A stretch of DNA of 64,000 bases from Pseudochrobactrum sp. sp1633 (GTDB lineage Bacteria > Pseudomonadota > Alphaproteobacteria > Rhizobiales > Rhizobiaceae): the NCBI RefSeq assembly GCF_030376605.1, contig NZ_JARRAE010000004.1, forward strand, positions 1 through 64,000, given 5' to 3'. The position numbers and the translations under genes were made by a program. How positions within the stretch are numbered: the stretch's first letter is position 1; each line of letters begins with the position of its first letter. Shown here piece by piece: positions 1-7,987 of this stretch. Below the pieces are notes generated by a model. The model was given only the letters and a program-made list of their open reading frames with translations, was not told the DNA's origin and did not search any database.

Positions 1-1940
1 ACTAATTGAGAAAAAAGTTCAGAAAATTGAATAACCATAGCGGAAAGGCCATGCGTTCGAAGATATTCCGCTCCCTCAATTTGATCCTGAACTATAGGGC
101 TAATATTATAAAGACCATATCCACCAATTTCACGCTCTAGTGCAACCGCATGCTCAAGATTCCATCGCAAAATATTTACTACAGCTGCACACCACTCATC
201 AGGAACGATAATTACCTCATGACTTTCAGGATATTTGACATCCATACGTAGCAATCGGTTGACATCCACTTTGTCAGCCTCCGGGTCAGGCGGCTTGGGT
301 CCAGCCCATAAATTCGGCTCTGCAGAAAAGCGAGGGCGCAGCACTTCCCCAAGCCGTCGAACGACAGCGCTACTCCACCCATCCGCTTCAATGACAGCCT
401 GCAAAGCATACCAATCCATATGAAAATCTTCAGCATAATTCCATGACTCAAAAAGCAATCTCCAAGCATTACGAATATTCTGATCGATTGGTCGATTACT
501 ATGCCCCAACTCTCGTGCAATATGTGCTTGAATACTCTGATGAAGTGAAAACTGATGAGCAGCCCACCAGACAGCGGCAGGTTGATCGCAGACCTTTGCC
601 AACCACATTCCCAACTGACCTATACGCGGAACAAGACGTGGCGAATGGTTAGCCCAATACCCACGAAGTGCCGGAAGATTATCATCGCGAATTGGTGATC
701 GATCAAGGCGATTAAGTTCGAAGGCATCCCACGCATTGGGTGGTACCTCGCGCTTAGCATAATGATCTTCCGGATCAGCTTTATTAGGCAAGGTATCGGA
801 ATCGAGACCATATAGATCGAACGGGTCAATATAGGGTCCTTTATGGCCAATTAAACCTGAGCGGCCCGGCTTCGCAAATCGGCGGTTCTTATCGAACACG
901 CAAAGCCATTCAGCAGATGGAAGAACCTCACCGACGCAAAATTTCTTCACGCCTTCATAAGTTGAAACAACATGTGCAACCTGCCCCCTCTCATGGGGCT
1001 GAATAACTGCCGGTCCATTCTTGGATAAATTAATAACTTTTGCATACCAGGCATCAGGATCGCATGCACGCTCTGCCCAAGCTCCAAGAGATTGCCATAA
1101 TGCGGCGTGTTCATTGTCGGGACTATATGGGATAGCCTCAACACCCTTGTACCGCCATCGTGCAGCAGCGTCGTCATGGTTCCCAGATTGAAATGCGTAA
1201 GCGTTTTCGAGCTTCCCCGATGCCCTGCGCAGAGCTTCAAGAAGATACTGAACAGGTGGATCATCGGCAGTATAACCAACAAATACGACAACATACTTGC
1301 CAAGTATTTCTCGAATGAATGCTGTTGCCCAACCGCCAGATAAATACGCCCGTCCAAATTCAGAGCTTGAAAGAACAAATCCGTCTCCTTCAGCGCCACT
1401 ATAAGTCGACGTTGATCGGCCATGTAGATACACGACACCATTAATTTCGTTTGGCCGCATAGGGTCGGGCAACCTCGGTGGTTGCCATGCTTTTAGATTA
1501 CGCCCACAATCCTCGAACAATCTGTCAAAATTTGTCGTGACTAGTTGAACAGCCCCTTGAGGAGTGGTTGATAAATCGAGCAGAATTTTATGTGCACTGA
1601 GATCGCACTGCGAGGGTGGCTTCAACGCCGTGGCCACAGCCTCTTCAATGTCACGCGAGGTAAACTCCCTCTCCAAAAGTCCAAATACTCGGTCCGCCGA
1701 TATAACTCCTGGAATGCCAACTCGTCGGTCAATTTCTTGCGCTTCTTGGATAAGCTTATATGCTGGGCTGTTCTTATCAACCCCAAGTCTAGAAACAACC
1801 TGACGAGCCAGCCCAAAGAAATCCGGGAGCTTCGCGCGCGCTCTTGATACCCCTGCCCCGCAGAAGAAAATTACGCGCCCCTGATCTCTGGCCCAGAGAA
1901 GTTCATCAGGAATTGATGGGCCATCCGCTAAGAATCGCAA
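1..1940 (-). CDS. SIR2-domain protein, probable NADase defence effector (partial, C-terminus off the left edge)
   Basis: The minus strand is open from a TTG start at 1940 to the window edge, at least 646 codons, and reads as a typical SIR2_2-family protein. The nucleotide-binding GAGVS is at residues 28-32, TTNFD at 135-139, YLHG at 171-174 and GYTADDP at 222-228. Defence-associated sirtuins (ThsA, DSR2) use an Asn and a His for NAD cleavage; here Asn137 and His173 sit in the matching places. The 400 or more residues after about 250 form an unidentified C-terminal part, perhaps a sensor. I chose TTG because an in-frame TGA lies two codons upstream and GGAGGTGA stands at the right distance. 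There is no signal peptide, so it is probably cytosolic. SIR2 assignment is firm; a phage-defence role is inference. Confidence 0.85.
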   Translation of the reverse strand, partial: MRFLADGPSIPDELLWARDQGRVIFFCGAGVSRARAKLPDFFGLARQVVSRLGVDKNSPAYKLIQEAQEIDRRVGIPGVISADRVFGLLEREFTSRDIEEAVATALKPPSQCDLSAHKILLDLSTTPQGAVQLVTTNFDRLFEDCGRNLKAWQPPRLPDPMRPNEINGVVYLHGRSTSTYSGAEGDGFVLSSSEFGRAYLSGGWATAFIREILGKYVVVFVGYTADDPPVQYLLEALRRASGKLENAYAFQSGNHDDAAARWRYKGVEAIPYSPDNEHAALWQSLGAWAERACDPDAWYAKVINLSKNGPAVIQPHERGQVAHVVSTYEGVKKFCVGEVLPSAEWLCVFDKNRRFAKPGRSGLIGHKGPYIDPFDLYGLDSDTLPNKADPEDHYAKREVPPNAWDAFELNRLDRSPIRDDNLPALRGYWANHSPRLVPRIGQLGMWLAKVCDQPAAVWWAAHQFSLHQSIQAHIARELGHSNRPIDQNIRNAWRLLFESWNYAEDFHMDWYALQAVIEADGWSSAVVRRLGEVLRPRFSAEPNLWAGPKPPDPEADKVDVNRLLRMDVKYPESHEVIIVPDEWCAAVVNILRWNLEHAVALEREIGGYGLYNISPIVQDQIEGAEYLRTHGLSAMVIQFSELFSQL

Positions 1941-1943
1941 TAC

Positions 1944-1951
1944 TCACCTCC
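1944..1951 (-). promoter_or_regulatory. Strong ribosome binding site that fixes the TTG start of the SIR2 gene
   Basis: GGAGGTGA on the minus strand ends 3 bases before the TTG at 1940. It overlaps the in-frame TGA stop, so TTG is the first usable codon. A near-perfect Shine-Dalgarno with a weak start codon may keep synthesis of a potentially toxic protein moderate (inference). Confidence 0.75.
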
Positions 1952-2126
1952 ACTCCATTTTAATAATATTTTCAAAATATACATCCGAATATACTAAAAT
2001 GAGGACAATTTAAATCAACCACCACAGAATAAATTATTTAAAAAACTACAAAACCATATATTACCTATGCACATTATGATTAATTACATGATATCGATAT
2101 GCATTACTAAAATAAGAAAGAAATAA

Positions 2127-3071
2127 ATGCCAATCATAGGGTTCGATATAATTGGAGACATCCATGGAAACAGCGAAAAGCTTCATAAGCTATTAAATAA
2201 ATTAGGGTATACAAAAAACAACAATTCCAATGGATACACCCATTCCGAAAGAAAGGTGATTTTCCTTGGTGATTTCATTGATCGTGGACCTCAGCAACTT
2301 GATACTGTCCTGACAGCCAAAGCTATGATTGAGAGCGGCTCTGCATTAGCTGTAATGGGTAATCACGAATACAACGCCATTTGCTATGCCACTCCAAATC
2401 CACATCAACCCAACGACTATTTACGCACCCATTTGGGGGACACTGGTAAAAAGAACTTTCAGCAACATGCTGCATTTCTAAATGGGGTCCAGCACGATGC
2501 TGTGCTGTATGATGAACTTATCTCGTTCTTCAAAACACTCCCTCTCTGGCTTGAAATTGAAGATATCCGTATCGTTCACGCCTGCTGGAACGTGCAGAAA
2601 CAAAAGCAACTGAGGCCATATTTAACCAACGACAACTGTTTGACAGAGACAGGGATCGTTGAGAGCGCCAAAAAAGGTAGTACAGCTTTTGAAGCGACTG
2701 AACTGCTGTTAAAAGGACTGGAACTCACTCTTCCAAAGGGCGTTAAATTTCAAGATGCAGATGGTCATGAACGCCAATCCGTACGCGTGAAATGGTGGGA
2801 CAGCACAGCCAATGATTATGCATCCCTTGCGTTGTTGCCAGAAGCTATAACCCAAACCCTGCCAAAGGATACAATCCCAAACCTTGATGCGTATCGCTAC
2901 AATGAAGACACCCTACTTTTCATTGGTCATTACTGGTTAACGGGTAAGCCGAGACCATTATCATCCAATGTCATTTGCGTCGATTACAGTGCAGGCAAAG
3001 GCGGTGATCTTGTTGCTTATCGTCATGATATTGGACAACCATTCTATAACCACATGTACGTATCAACTTAA
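2127..3071 (+). CDS. Metallophosphoesterase of the PP2A-like / diadenosine tetraphosphatase-like family
   Basis: The 314-residue protein carries the calcineurin-like metallophosphatase motifs in order: GDIHG at 10-14, GDFIDRG at 48-54 and GNHE at 78-81, then later His motifs (VHACW and GHYW) that complete a two-metal centre. Such enzymes remove phosphate from proteins or cleave nucleotides such as Ap4A; the substrate here cannot be told. No signal peptide is seen, so it is probably cytosolic. It lies divergently from the SIR2 gene across 186 AT-rich bases, so the two may share a control region. The ribosome binding site is only a weak purine run. Its codons are A+T-rich like the rest of the island. 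Family assignment is firm; a link to the SIR2 protein is speculative. Confidence 0.85.
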   Translation: MPIIGFDIIGDIHGNSEKLHKLLNKLGYTKNNNSNGYTHSERKVIFLGDFIDRGPQQLDTVLTAKAMIESGSALAVMGNHEYNAICYATPNPHQPNDYLRTHLGDTGKKNFQQHAAFLNGVQHDAVLYDELISFFKTLPLWLEIEDIRIVHACWNVQKQKQLRPYLTNDNCLTETGIVESAKKGSTAFEATELLLKGLELTLPKGVKFQDADGHERQSVRVKWWDSTANDYASLALLPEAITQTLPKDTIPNLDAYRYNEDTLLFIGHYWLTGKPRPLSSNVICVDYSAGKGGDLVAYRHDIGQPFYNHMYVST

Positions 3072-3090
3072 TCATGATGCACAACAATAT

Positions 3091-3114
3091 TTTGGTACAA
3101 AATTTGGCACAAAA
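3091..3114 (+). repeat. Tandem 12-base repeat after the metallophosphoesterase gene
   Basis: Two adjacent copies, TTTGGTACAAAA and TTTGGCACAAAA, differ at one base. They lie 20 bases past the phosphatase stop, in a 226-base gap before the end of the convergent HTH gene. A tandem repeat with about one helical turn per unit could bind a protein; no function is shown. Confidence 0.6.
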
Positions 3115-3297
3115 ACACAATTCATCATTTCATTTAGTACGTAAATATCAAATACTTATAAAGTTTTATCCAATCAAAAGAATCCCGCTCTCTCCGTCAT
3201 TATTTGAAGGTCTGCATCCACATACATAAAGTCCAGCTGAAATACGGATCGAAATGCCAGAATTGTGGTTTAATCACAAATTTAGAAATAGTTTAGT

Positions 3298-3930
3298 TTA
3301 CTTACGAGTAATTCTATATCGCCCATTTCGACACGACCCGACATATTCCAACAGTCTGGCCTCCCGCAAACTGCCTATATCTCTACGAGCGGTTTTTAAA
3401 CTAACCTGCCAAATCATCATGATTTCTTTAGCACCGCATCTTTTCCCACTTGCAACTCGTGCCATGAACCAATGCTGTCTTTCATTCAATTCTTTAATAT
3501 CAGGGACATTTTTAGGGGCATGAATAAGGCCATTTATAGGGTCACTTTCATCATAGCTAAACTTAGATTCTGCTGAATTTCCCTCCCCAATCGAATATGC
3601 TTCTCTGGCAGCAGCTATAGAATAACGGTCTATCGTCGCGGCCCATGATTTAGATAAAGGGCTATCAATTAAACCCAAAACAAATGCTCTAATGATAGAT
3701 GACGATACGATCAAACGAAGCAAGAAAACAGCATTAGGTCCATTTTGTGCTGACAACCAGTGCTTGACCGTTCTTTCAGTTGCATGAGTTTGAAGCATCA
3801 ACTGTTTAATTGCACGGCCACTACCACCGTATTCCTTATGCAATAAATCCGAAATCGTCTGAGCATAGATTTTGTGCCCAATGAGTACACCTTTCCAGAT
3901 CGGTATTTTCTTACCCTTCTGCGGCAACAT
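3298..3930 (-). CDS. Helix-turn-helix protein of unknown role, next to a recombinase
   Basis: This is a 210-residue protein with two DNA-binding-like parts. Residues about 20-75 (YAQTISDLLHKEYGG, then ATERTVKHWLSAQNGPN) resemble a small HTH domain that I recall from alphaproteobacterial mobile elements. The C-terminus (about 150-208, NERQHWF, then SLKTARRDIGSLREAGLL-like LREARLLEY) looks like a DeoR-type winged helix. It is divergent from the recombinase operon and starts 119 bases from it, a usual layout for a regulator of that operon. The ATG at 3930 has a GAGGAG site 10 bases upstream. An 8-codon reading frame begins between that site and the start. The function is inferred from folds and context only. 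Confidence 0.7.
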   Translation of the reverse strand: MLPQKGKKIPIWKGVLIGHKIYAQTISDLLHKEYGGSGRAIKQLMLQTHATERTVKHWLSAQNGPNAVFLLRLIVSSSIIRAFVLGLIDSPLSKSWAATIDRYSIAAAREAYSIGEGNSAESKFSYDESDPINGLIHAPKNVPDIKELNERQHWFMARVASGKRCGAKEIMMIWQVSLKTARRDIGSLREARLLEYVGSCRNGRYRITRK

Positions 3931-3937
3931 TTTTCAT
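3911..3937 (-). CDS. Possible leader peptide (8 codons) overlapping the HTH gene start
   Basis: An ATG at 3937 just after the GAGGAG site opens a frame MKNVAAEG and stops at 3911, overlapping the start of the HTH gene (3930) in another frame. Translating it would compete with, or reinitiate into, the HTH gene. The spacing from the Shine-Dalgarno (3 bases) is poor, so it may be chance. Confidence 0.2.
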   Translation of the reverse strand: MKNVAAEG

Positions 3938-4049
3938 GTCCTCCTCTGTTATATTCGCCTCTGTCTAATCTGTTAGAATATCTTCGCTGTGTAACAAGTT
4001 CTGATTATCCAAAATGAGTGCATCATACAGACAGGAAAGTGTTTGAACC

Positions 4050-5624
4050 TTGATTAGCTCAAATGACTATGCAGGCAATGAACCCAAGCGACCAGCAGTT
4101 CAAATCAGAGCTGCAGAATATGTCCGCATGTCTACAGATCATCAAAAATATTCGACAGAAAATCAGTCGGAAGCAATTCGTGTTTATGCAAACGCGCATG
4201 GAATAGAATTAGTACGCACTTACAAAGATGCGGGGAAAAGTGGTCTTAAAATTGATAATCGAGACGCGCTGCAGCAACTCATAGAAGATGTGCAGTCTGA
4301 AAACACTGATTTTACAATCATTCTCGTATACGATGTCAGCCGTTGGGGAAGGTTTCAGGATGCCGATGAAAGCGCATACTATGAGTATATATGTAAACGC
4401 GCAGGCATCTCAGTCCACTATTGCGCGGAACAGTTTTCAAATGATGACAGTCCTATTTCAACCATCATAAAAAATCTTAAACGCGCTATGGCTGGCGAGT
4501 ACAGTCGTGATCTATCAGTTAAAGTCACTGCGGGTATGAAAAACCTTGCCCGAAAAGGTCTTCGACAAGGAGGTGCCGCTGGCTTTGGTCTTCGCCGAAC
4601 GTTAATTGATGAGAATGGCACATTAAAAGGCACGTTAGAACGCGGAATGCAAAAAAGCATTCAAACAGATCGTGTAATCTTAACTCTCGGCCCACCAGAT
4701 GAGGTGAATTTAGTACGAGAAATATACAAGGCTTTCGTTATTCAAGGGAAAAATGAGCATCAGATTGCCCTTAACCTCAATGAAAGAGGGATTCTTACTG
4801 ATTTAAAGCGGCCTTGGACTAGAGGCACGGTTCATGAACTTCTCATCAATGAAAAATATATTGGCAACAATGTATGGTATCGTCGATCATTCAAGCTGAA
4901 GAAGAGACATGTTCGCAATCCCCCAGACATGTGGATCAGGGTACAAAATGTATTTGAAGCGATCATAGAGCGCGACCTTTTTGAAGCGGCTAAAACCATC
5001 ATTAATGCACGTTCTTACCACATGAGTGATGAGAACATGCTTTACCTGTTAAAACAGCTCTACTATCAAAAAGGCATGCTATCAGGCATCATCATTAATG
5101 AATGCAATGATTTACCTTCTAGCAGTGCTTATAGTTCACGGTTTGGCAGTCTAATACAAGCCTACAGCCTCGTTGGTTACACACCCACTCGTGACTACTG
5201 TTATATCGAAGTCAATCGCACCCTCCGAAAGCTTCACCCCGAAATACTCGATCAAATTCTTAATAACTTGCACGCGATTAGCTGTGATGTTCATCGAGAT
5301 CAAAAAACTGATCAATTAATTATAAACGATGAATTTAGCCTGTCGTTAGTGATTGCCCGCTGTATCCCAACGTTTACTGGCCACTTACGTTGGAAAATTC
5401 ATTTTGATACCTCACTCATCCCCGACATTACAGTTGTAGTGCGCATGGATAAGACTAACCAAATACCTTTTGATTACTATCTATTCCCCAGTATCGATGT
5501 GCTCTCTCAAAGATTGAAATTATCAGAAGATAATGACTTCAATCTAGACGCTTACAGGTTTGATGATCTGAATTATTTGTACACACTGGCTGTTCGGGTT
5601 CCAATATCGGAGATCGCATCATGA
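4050..5624 (+). CDS. Large serine recombinase (site-specific integrase / resolvase family)
   Basis: The 524-residue protein starts with a resolvase catalytic domain (about 20-165). The nucleophile is Ser28 in YVRMSTDHQ; YDVSRWGR and later arginines follow. A Recombinase domain covers about 180-300 (KAFVIQGKNEHQIALNLNER, NEKYIGN). The C-terminus has no CxxC pairs, so the zinc ribbon found in many large serine integrases is missing, and the tail of about 200 residues is of unknown type. Start is TTG: an in-frame TGA lies two codons upstream, no ATG occurs before the catalytic Ser region, and AGGAAAG precedes it. Its stop overlaps the next gene by ATGA, so the three genes are translationally coupled. 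It probably moves the island, perhaps with the partner proteins acting on DNA sites. Confidence 0.85.
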   Translation: MISSNDYAGNEPKRPAVQIRAAEYVRMSTDHQKYSTENQSEAIRVYANAHGIELVRTYKDAGKSGLKIDNRDALQQLIEDVQSENTDFTIILVYDVSRWGRFQDADESAYYEYICKRAGISVHYCAEQFSNDDSPISTIIKNLKRAMAGEYSRDLSVKVTAGMKNLARKGLRQGGAAGFGLRRTLIDENGTLKGTLERGMQKSIQTDRVILTLGPPDEVNLVREIYKAFVIQGKNEHQIALNLNERGILTDLKRPWTRGTVHELLINEKYIGNNVWYRRSFKLKKRHVRNPPDMWIRVQNVFEAIIERDLFEAAKTIINARSYHMSDENMLYLLKQLYYQKGMLSGIIINECNDLPSSSAYSSRFGSLIQAYSLVGYTPTRDYCYIEVNRTLRKLHPEILDQILNNLHAISCDVHRDQKTDQLIINDEFSLSLVIARCIPTFTGHLRWKIHFDTSLIPDITVVVRMDKTNQIPFDYYLFPSIDVLSQRLKLSEDNDFNLDAYRFDDLNYLYTLAVRVPISEIAS

Positions 5625-6520
5625 CTGGTATTCGCTCCAACCGAATAGAAATGATCCCTATTTCTCGGATTAGAATTTTAAATCCCCGTGCGCGCAACAA
5701 GCGACAACATAGAGAAATCGTAAATAATATTGAAATGATCGGTTTAAAGCGCCCTATTACCGTGAGCCGTGAAGATGGACCCAATGGTCCCAGATACGAT
5801 TTAGTATGTGGTGAAGGGCGAATAGAGGCCTTTCAAATTCTTGGTCAAACTGAAATTCCAGCTGTTGTATTTGAAGCCAACGAAAATAAATGCCTCATGA
5901 TGAGTCTGGCAGAAAATATAGCGCGGCGAATGCATCGGCCTATCGATCTGATACAAGAAATAGGTGCATTGCATATGCGTGGCTATAGCGAAACCATCAT
6001 AGCGAAAAAAATTGGAGTAACTTCATCATGGGTGAACATGATCGTTATGTTACTAAAGCGTGGAGAAGAGCGCCTTGTAGCTGCCGTAGAAACCGGTCTT
6101 ATTCCAATCACACTTGCGATGGAAATATCCCATGCAGAAACTGAAGAGACTCAAAATCTATTACTTGACGCCTATGAGAGCGGTCAGTTGCGAGGTAAAA
6201 AACTTGCAGCTGTCCGGCGTATGCTGGATATTCGTATGCGAAATCGTAGTAAAACACCTTTTTCTCAACCGCATGTTAAAAAAGTAACTAGCCGCAAAAT
6301 AACAGCTAATGATCTCATGCAGACCTACCAGCGTGAAGTAGAAAAACAGCGTATTTTAGTTAAAAAATCAAATTTCACTCAAACTCGCCTTCTCTTCATT
6401 ATCGAAGCAATTAAAGATTTACTCACAAATGATGGTTTCATCAAGCTATTACAAGCCGAAGGCCTTGAAACCATGCCTCGTTTCCTTGCAGCACGGATAT
6501 CAGGAGATCGTGATGAATAA
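5621..6520 (+). CDS. ParB/RepB-like partition protein homologue
   Basis: The 299-residue protein has an N-terminal ParB (Spo0J-type) domain. NPRARNKRQHREIVNNI is typical of box I, CGEGRIEAF matches the GERRxxA nucleotide motif, and AENIARR matches the ENxxR motif, so CTP binding is plausible. A helix-turn-helix follows at about 120-150 (YSETIIAKKIGVTSSWVN). The C-terminal third is basic and of RepB-plasmid type. Partition systems normally pair ParB with a ParA ATPase; no ParA is present in the visible part. The gene overlaps the recombinase by 4 bases and the next gene by 8, so all three are made together. Possible roles are binding of element ends, control of recombination direction, or stability of an excised circle. 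Confidence 0.8.
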   Translation: MTGIRSNRIEMIPISRIRILNPRARNKRQHREIVNNIEMIGLKRPITVSREDGPNGPRYDLVCGEGRIEAFQILGQTEIPAVVFEANENKCLMMSLAENIARRMHRPIDLIQEIGALHMRGYSETIIAKKIGVTSSWVNMIVMLLKRGEERLVAAVETGLIPITLAMEISHAETEETQNLLLDAYESGQLRGKKLAAVRRMLDIRMRNRSKTPFSQPHVKKVTSRKITANDLMQTYQREVEKQRILVKKSNFTQTRLLFIIEAIKDLLTNDGFIKLLQAEGLETMPRFLAARISGDRDE

Positions 6521-7448
6521 TATACGCACCTCCGAGGGTACCAACGCTTCTCGCATTGAATTAGCCTTTGATCGTGATTTGTTAACGATACCTGTCTCTT
6601 CGATTGTTTCACTGAAAACGCTATCTAAAGAAACCAAAGAAAGTAAAAAATTTGACCAAATTCTTAGCTCAATTAAAGTGATTGGGCTGGTAGAGGCACC
6701 TGTTGTGGTTCCTGACACTCAAGACAACCAAAAGTATTTTTTACTTGATGGTCACCTACGATTGGAAGCCCTGAAAGAGCTTGGTATTACGGAAGTCGAA
6801 TGCCTAATCGCAACTGAAGATGATACCTACACCTATAATAAACGTATTAGCAGGCTACCTCCCATTCAGGAACATCGAATGATTGTGCGGGCTATTGATC
6901 GCGGTGTATCCCCATCAGATATAGCCATTATGCTAGGCTTCCGTGTAGAAACCGTATTACGACGCTTTCGTCTATTAGATGGTATCAGTCCCGAAGCAGC
7001 AGAAATGCTTAAAAATACTCCATGCTCAATGAGAGTGTTTGACATCCTCCGTCAAATGTGTGCGGTTCGTCAAATTGAAGCTGCTGATCTCATGATTGGT
7101 CAGAATAATTTTACGGTCATGTTTGCACAAGCCATCCGCGCAGCCACACCGGAAAGCCAACTCTCTCCTAATCAAAAAAAGAAAAATGCATCCTCTTCCA
7201 ATCCATCAAGCCAACATATAGCGCGCATGGAACGAGAACTTGCAGCTCTACAAACTCAAGTAAAATCAGTAGAAGACACCTACGGCGTTGATAATCTTCA
7301 CCTGACGCTAGCGCAGGGTTATGTCACCAAACTACTTTCTAATAACCGTGTCGTACGCTGGCTTTTAGATAATCATCAAGATTATCTTAATGAGTTCCAA
7401 AAAGTGGCCAACATCCAAAACCTCAATTCGTTACCGGATCGGCGATAA
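6513..7448 (+). CDS. ParB-like protein with RepB-type C-terminal domain
   Basis: The 311-residue protein is a second, more diverged ParB/RepB relative. The N-terminal part has YFLLDGHLRLEALKELG, the ParB-domain core, but the ENxxR motif is replaced (RISRLPPIQEHR), so CTP hydrolysis is doubtful. An HTH is at about 128-150 (GVSPSDIAIMLGFRVETVLRRF). The C-terminus (about 190-300) resembles the RepB plasmid-partition domain, with a likely coiled coil near 235-260. The ATG at 6513 overlaps the previous stop by 8 bases and has AGGAG 6 bases upstream; a longer version from 6429 lies inside the previous gene and is unlikely. It ends 200 bases before tRNA-Ala. Confidence 0.78.
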   Translation: MNNIRTSEGTNASRIELAFDRDLLTIPVSSIVSLKTLSKETKESKKFDQILSSIKVIGLVEAPVVVPDTQDNQKYFLLDGHLRLEALKELGITEVECLIATEDDTYTYNKRISRLPPIQEHRMIVRAIDRGVSPSDIAIMLGFRVETVLRRFRLLDGISPEAAEMLKNTPCSMRVFDILRQMCAVRQIEAADLMIGQNNFTVMFAQAIRAATPESQLSPNQKKKNASSSNPSSQHIARMERELAALQTQVKSVEDTYGVDNLHLTLAQGYVTKLLSNNRVVRWLLDNHQDYLNEFQKVANIQNLNSLPDRR

Positions 7449-7556
7449 CAAACGGCCAAACGTCCAATAAACTTTAACGGACTCCAATAGAATCACTCCC
7501 TGCCGTTCAGCGTCACATAAAGGAAACTAGCGACTTCAAACAGAATCTGTCATAAC

Positions 7557-7579
7557 TTGGTCGGAACGATTGGTCGGAA
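7557..7579 (+). repeat. Direct repeat TTGGTCGGAA x2 near the island end
   Basis: Two exact 10-base copies start 13 bases apart in the 200-base gene-free strip between the RepB-like gene and tRNA-Ala. This is where an attachment site or a binding site for a recombination factor would be expected. The rest of the strip (7449-7648) shows no gene. Confidence 0.5.
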
Positions 7580-7648
7580 TATGGAAAATCAGTCAGAGTT
7601 ACTTTTTCAAGTCATTGAAAAATAACAAAAATACTGGCAATGATTTTT

Positions 7649-7724
<76 letters not shown>

Positions 7725-7734
7725 ATTACCCGAT

Positions 7735-7751
7735 CATGTTTTGAAAACATG
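7735..7751. repeat. Perfect palindrome upstream of tRNA-Ala
   Basis: CATGTTTT and AAAACATG flank a single G. It lies 11 bases upstream of the tRNA 5' end, so it may be part of the tRNA promoter region or a binding site. The stretch from 7752 to 7922 holds nothing else that I recognise apart from a small GC dyad (CCGAC, then GTCGG). Confidence 0.45.
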
Positions 7752-7922
7752 TCCGACCTGAGCGTCGGTTCCGGTGGTACGAAGCAGATGTATAATCTCT
7801 TCGTGACGGCTACATAAATTGCCTTTTGCGGAAGATCAAGAGCAAAAATCAAACTCTTTCAAAGATATCCGTATTATTTATGAAACCCACAGGAAAACGC
7901 CTTTCCCTGAACCGCATATGCA

Positions 7923-7960
7923 TAAAAAATGCCCTGCACCGGAATCAGTGCAGGGCATTT
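7923..7960 (-). terminator. Rho-independent terminator of the FYDLN gene
   Basis: On the minus strand ATGCCCTGCAC pairs with GTGCAGGGCAT around a short loop and is followed by a run of T. It lies 28 bases beyond the FYDLN gene stop. Confidence 0.85.
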
Positions 7961-7987
7961 CATTTCAGTTACCTGAAAGATCGCTGA

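Noticed and set aside
3254-3523. Plus-strand frame over the HTH gene
   Set aside because: Overlaps the HTH gene, which has motifs and a ribosome binding site.
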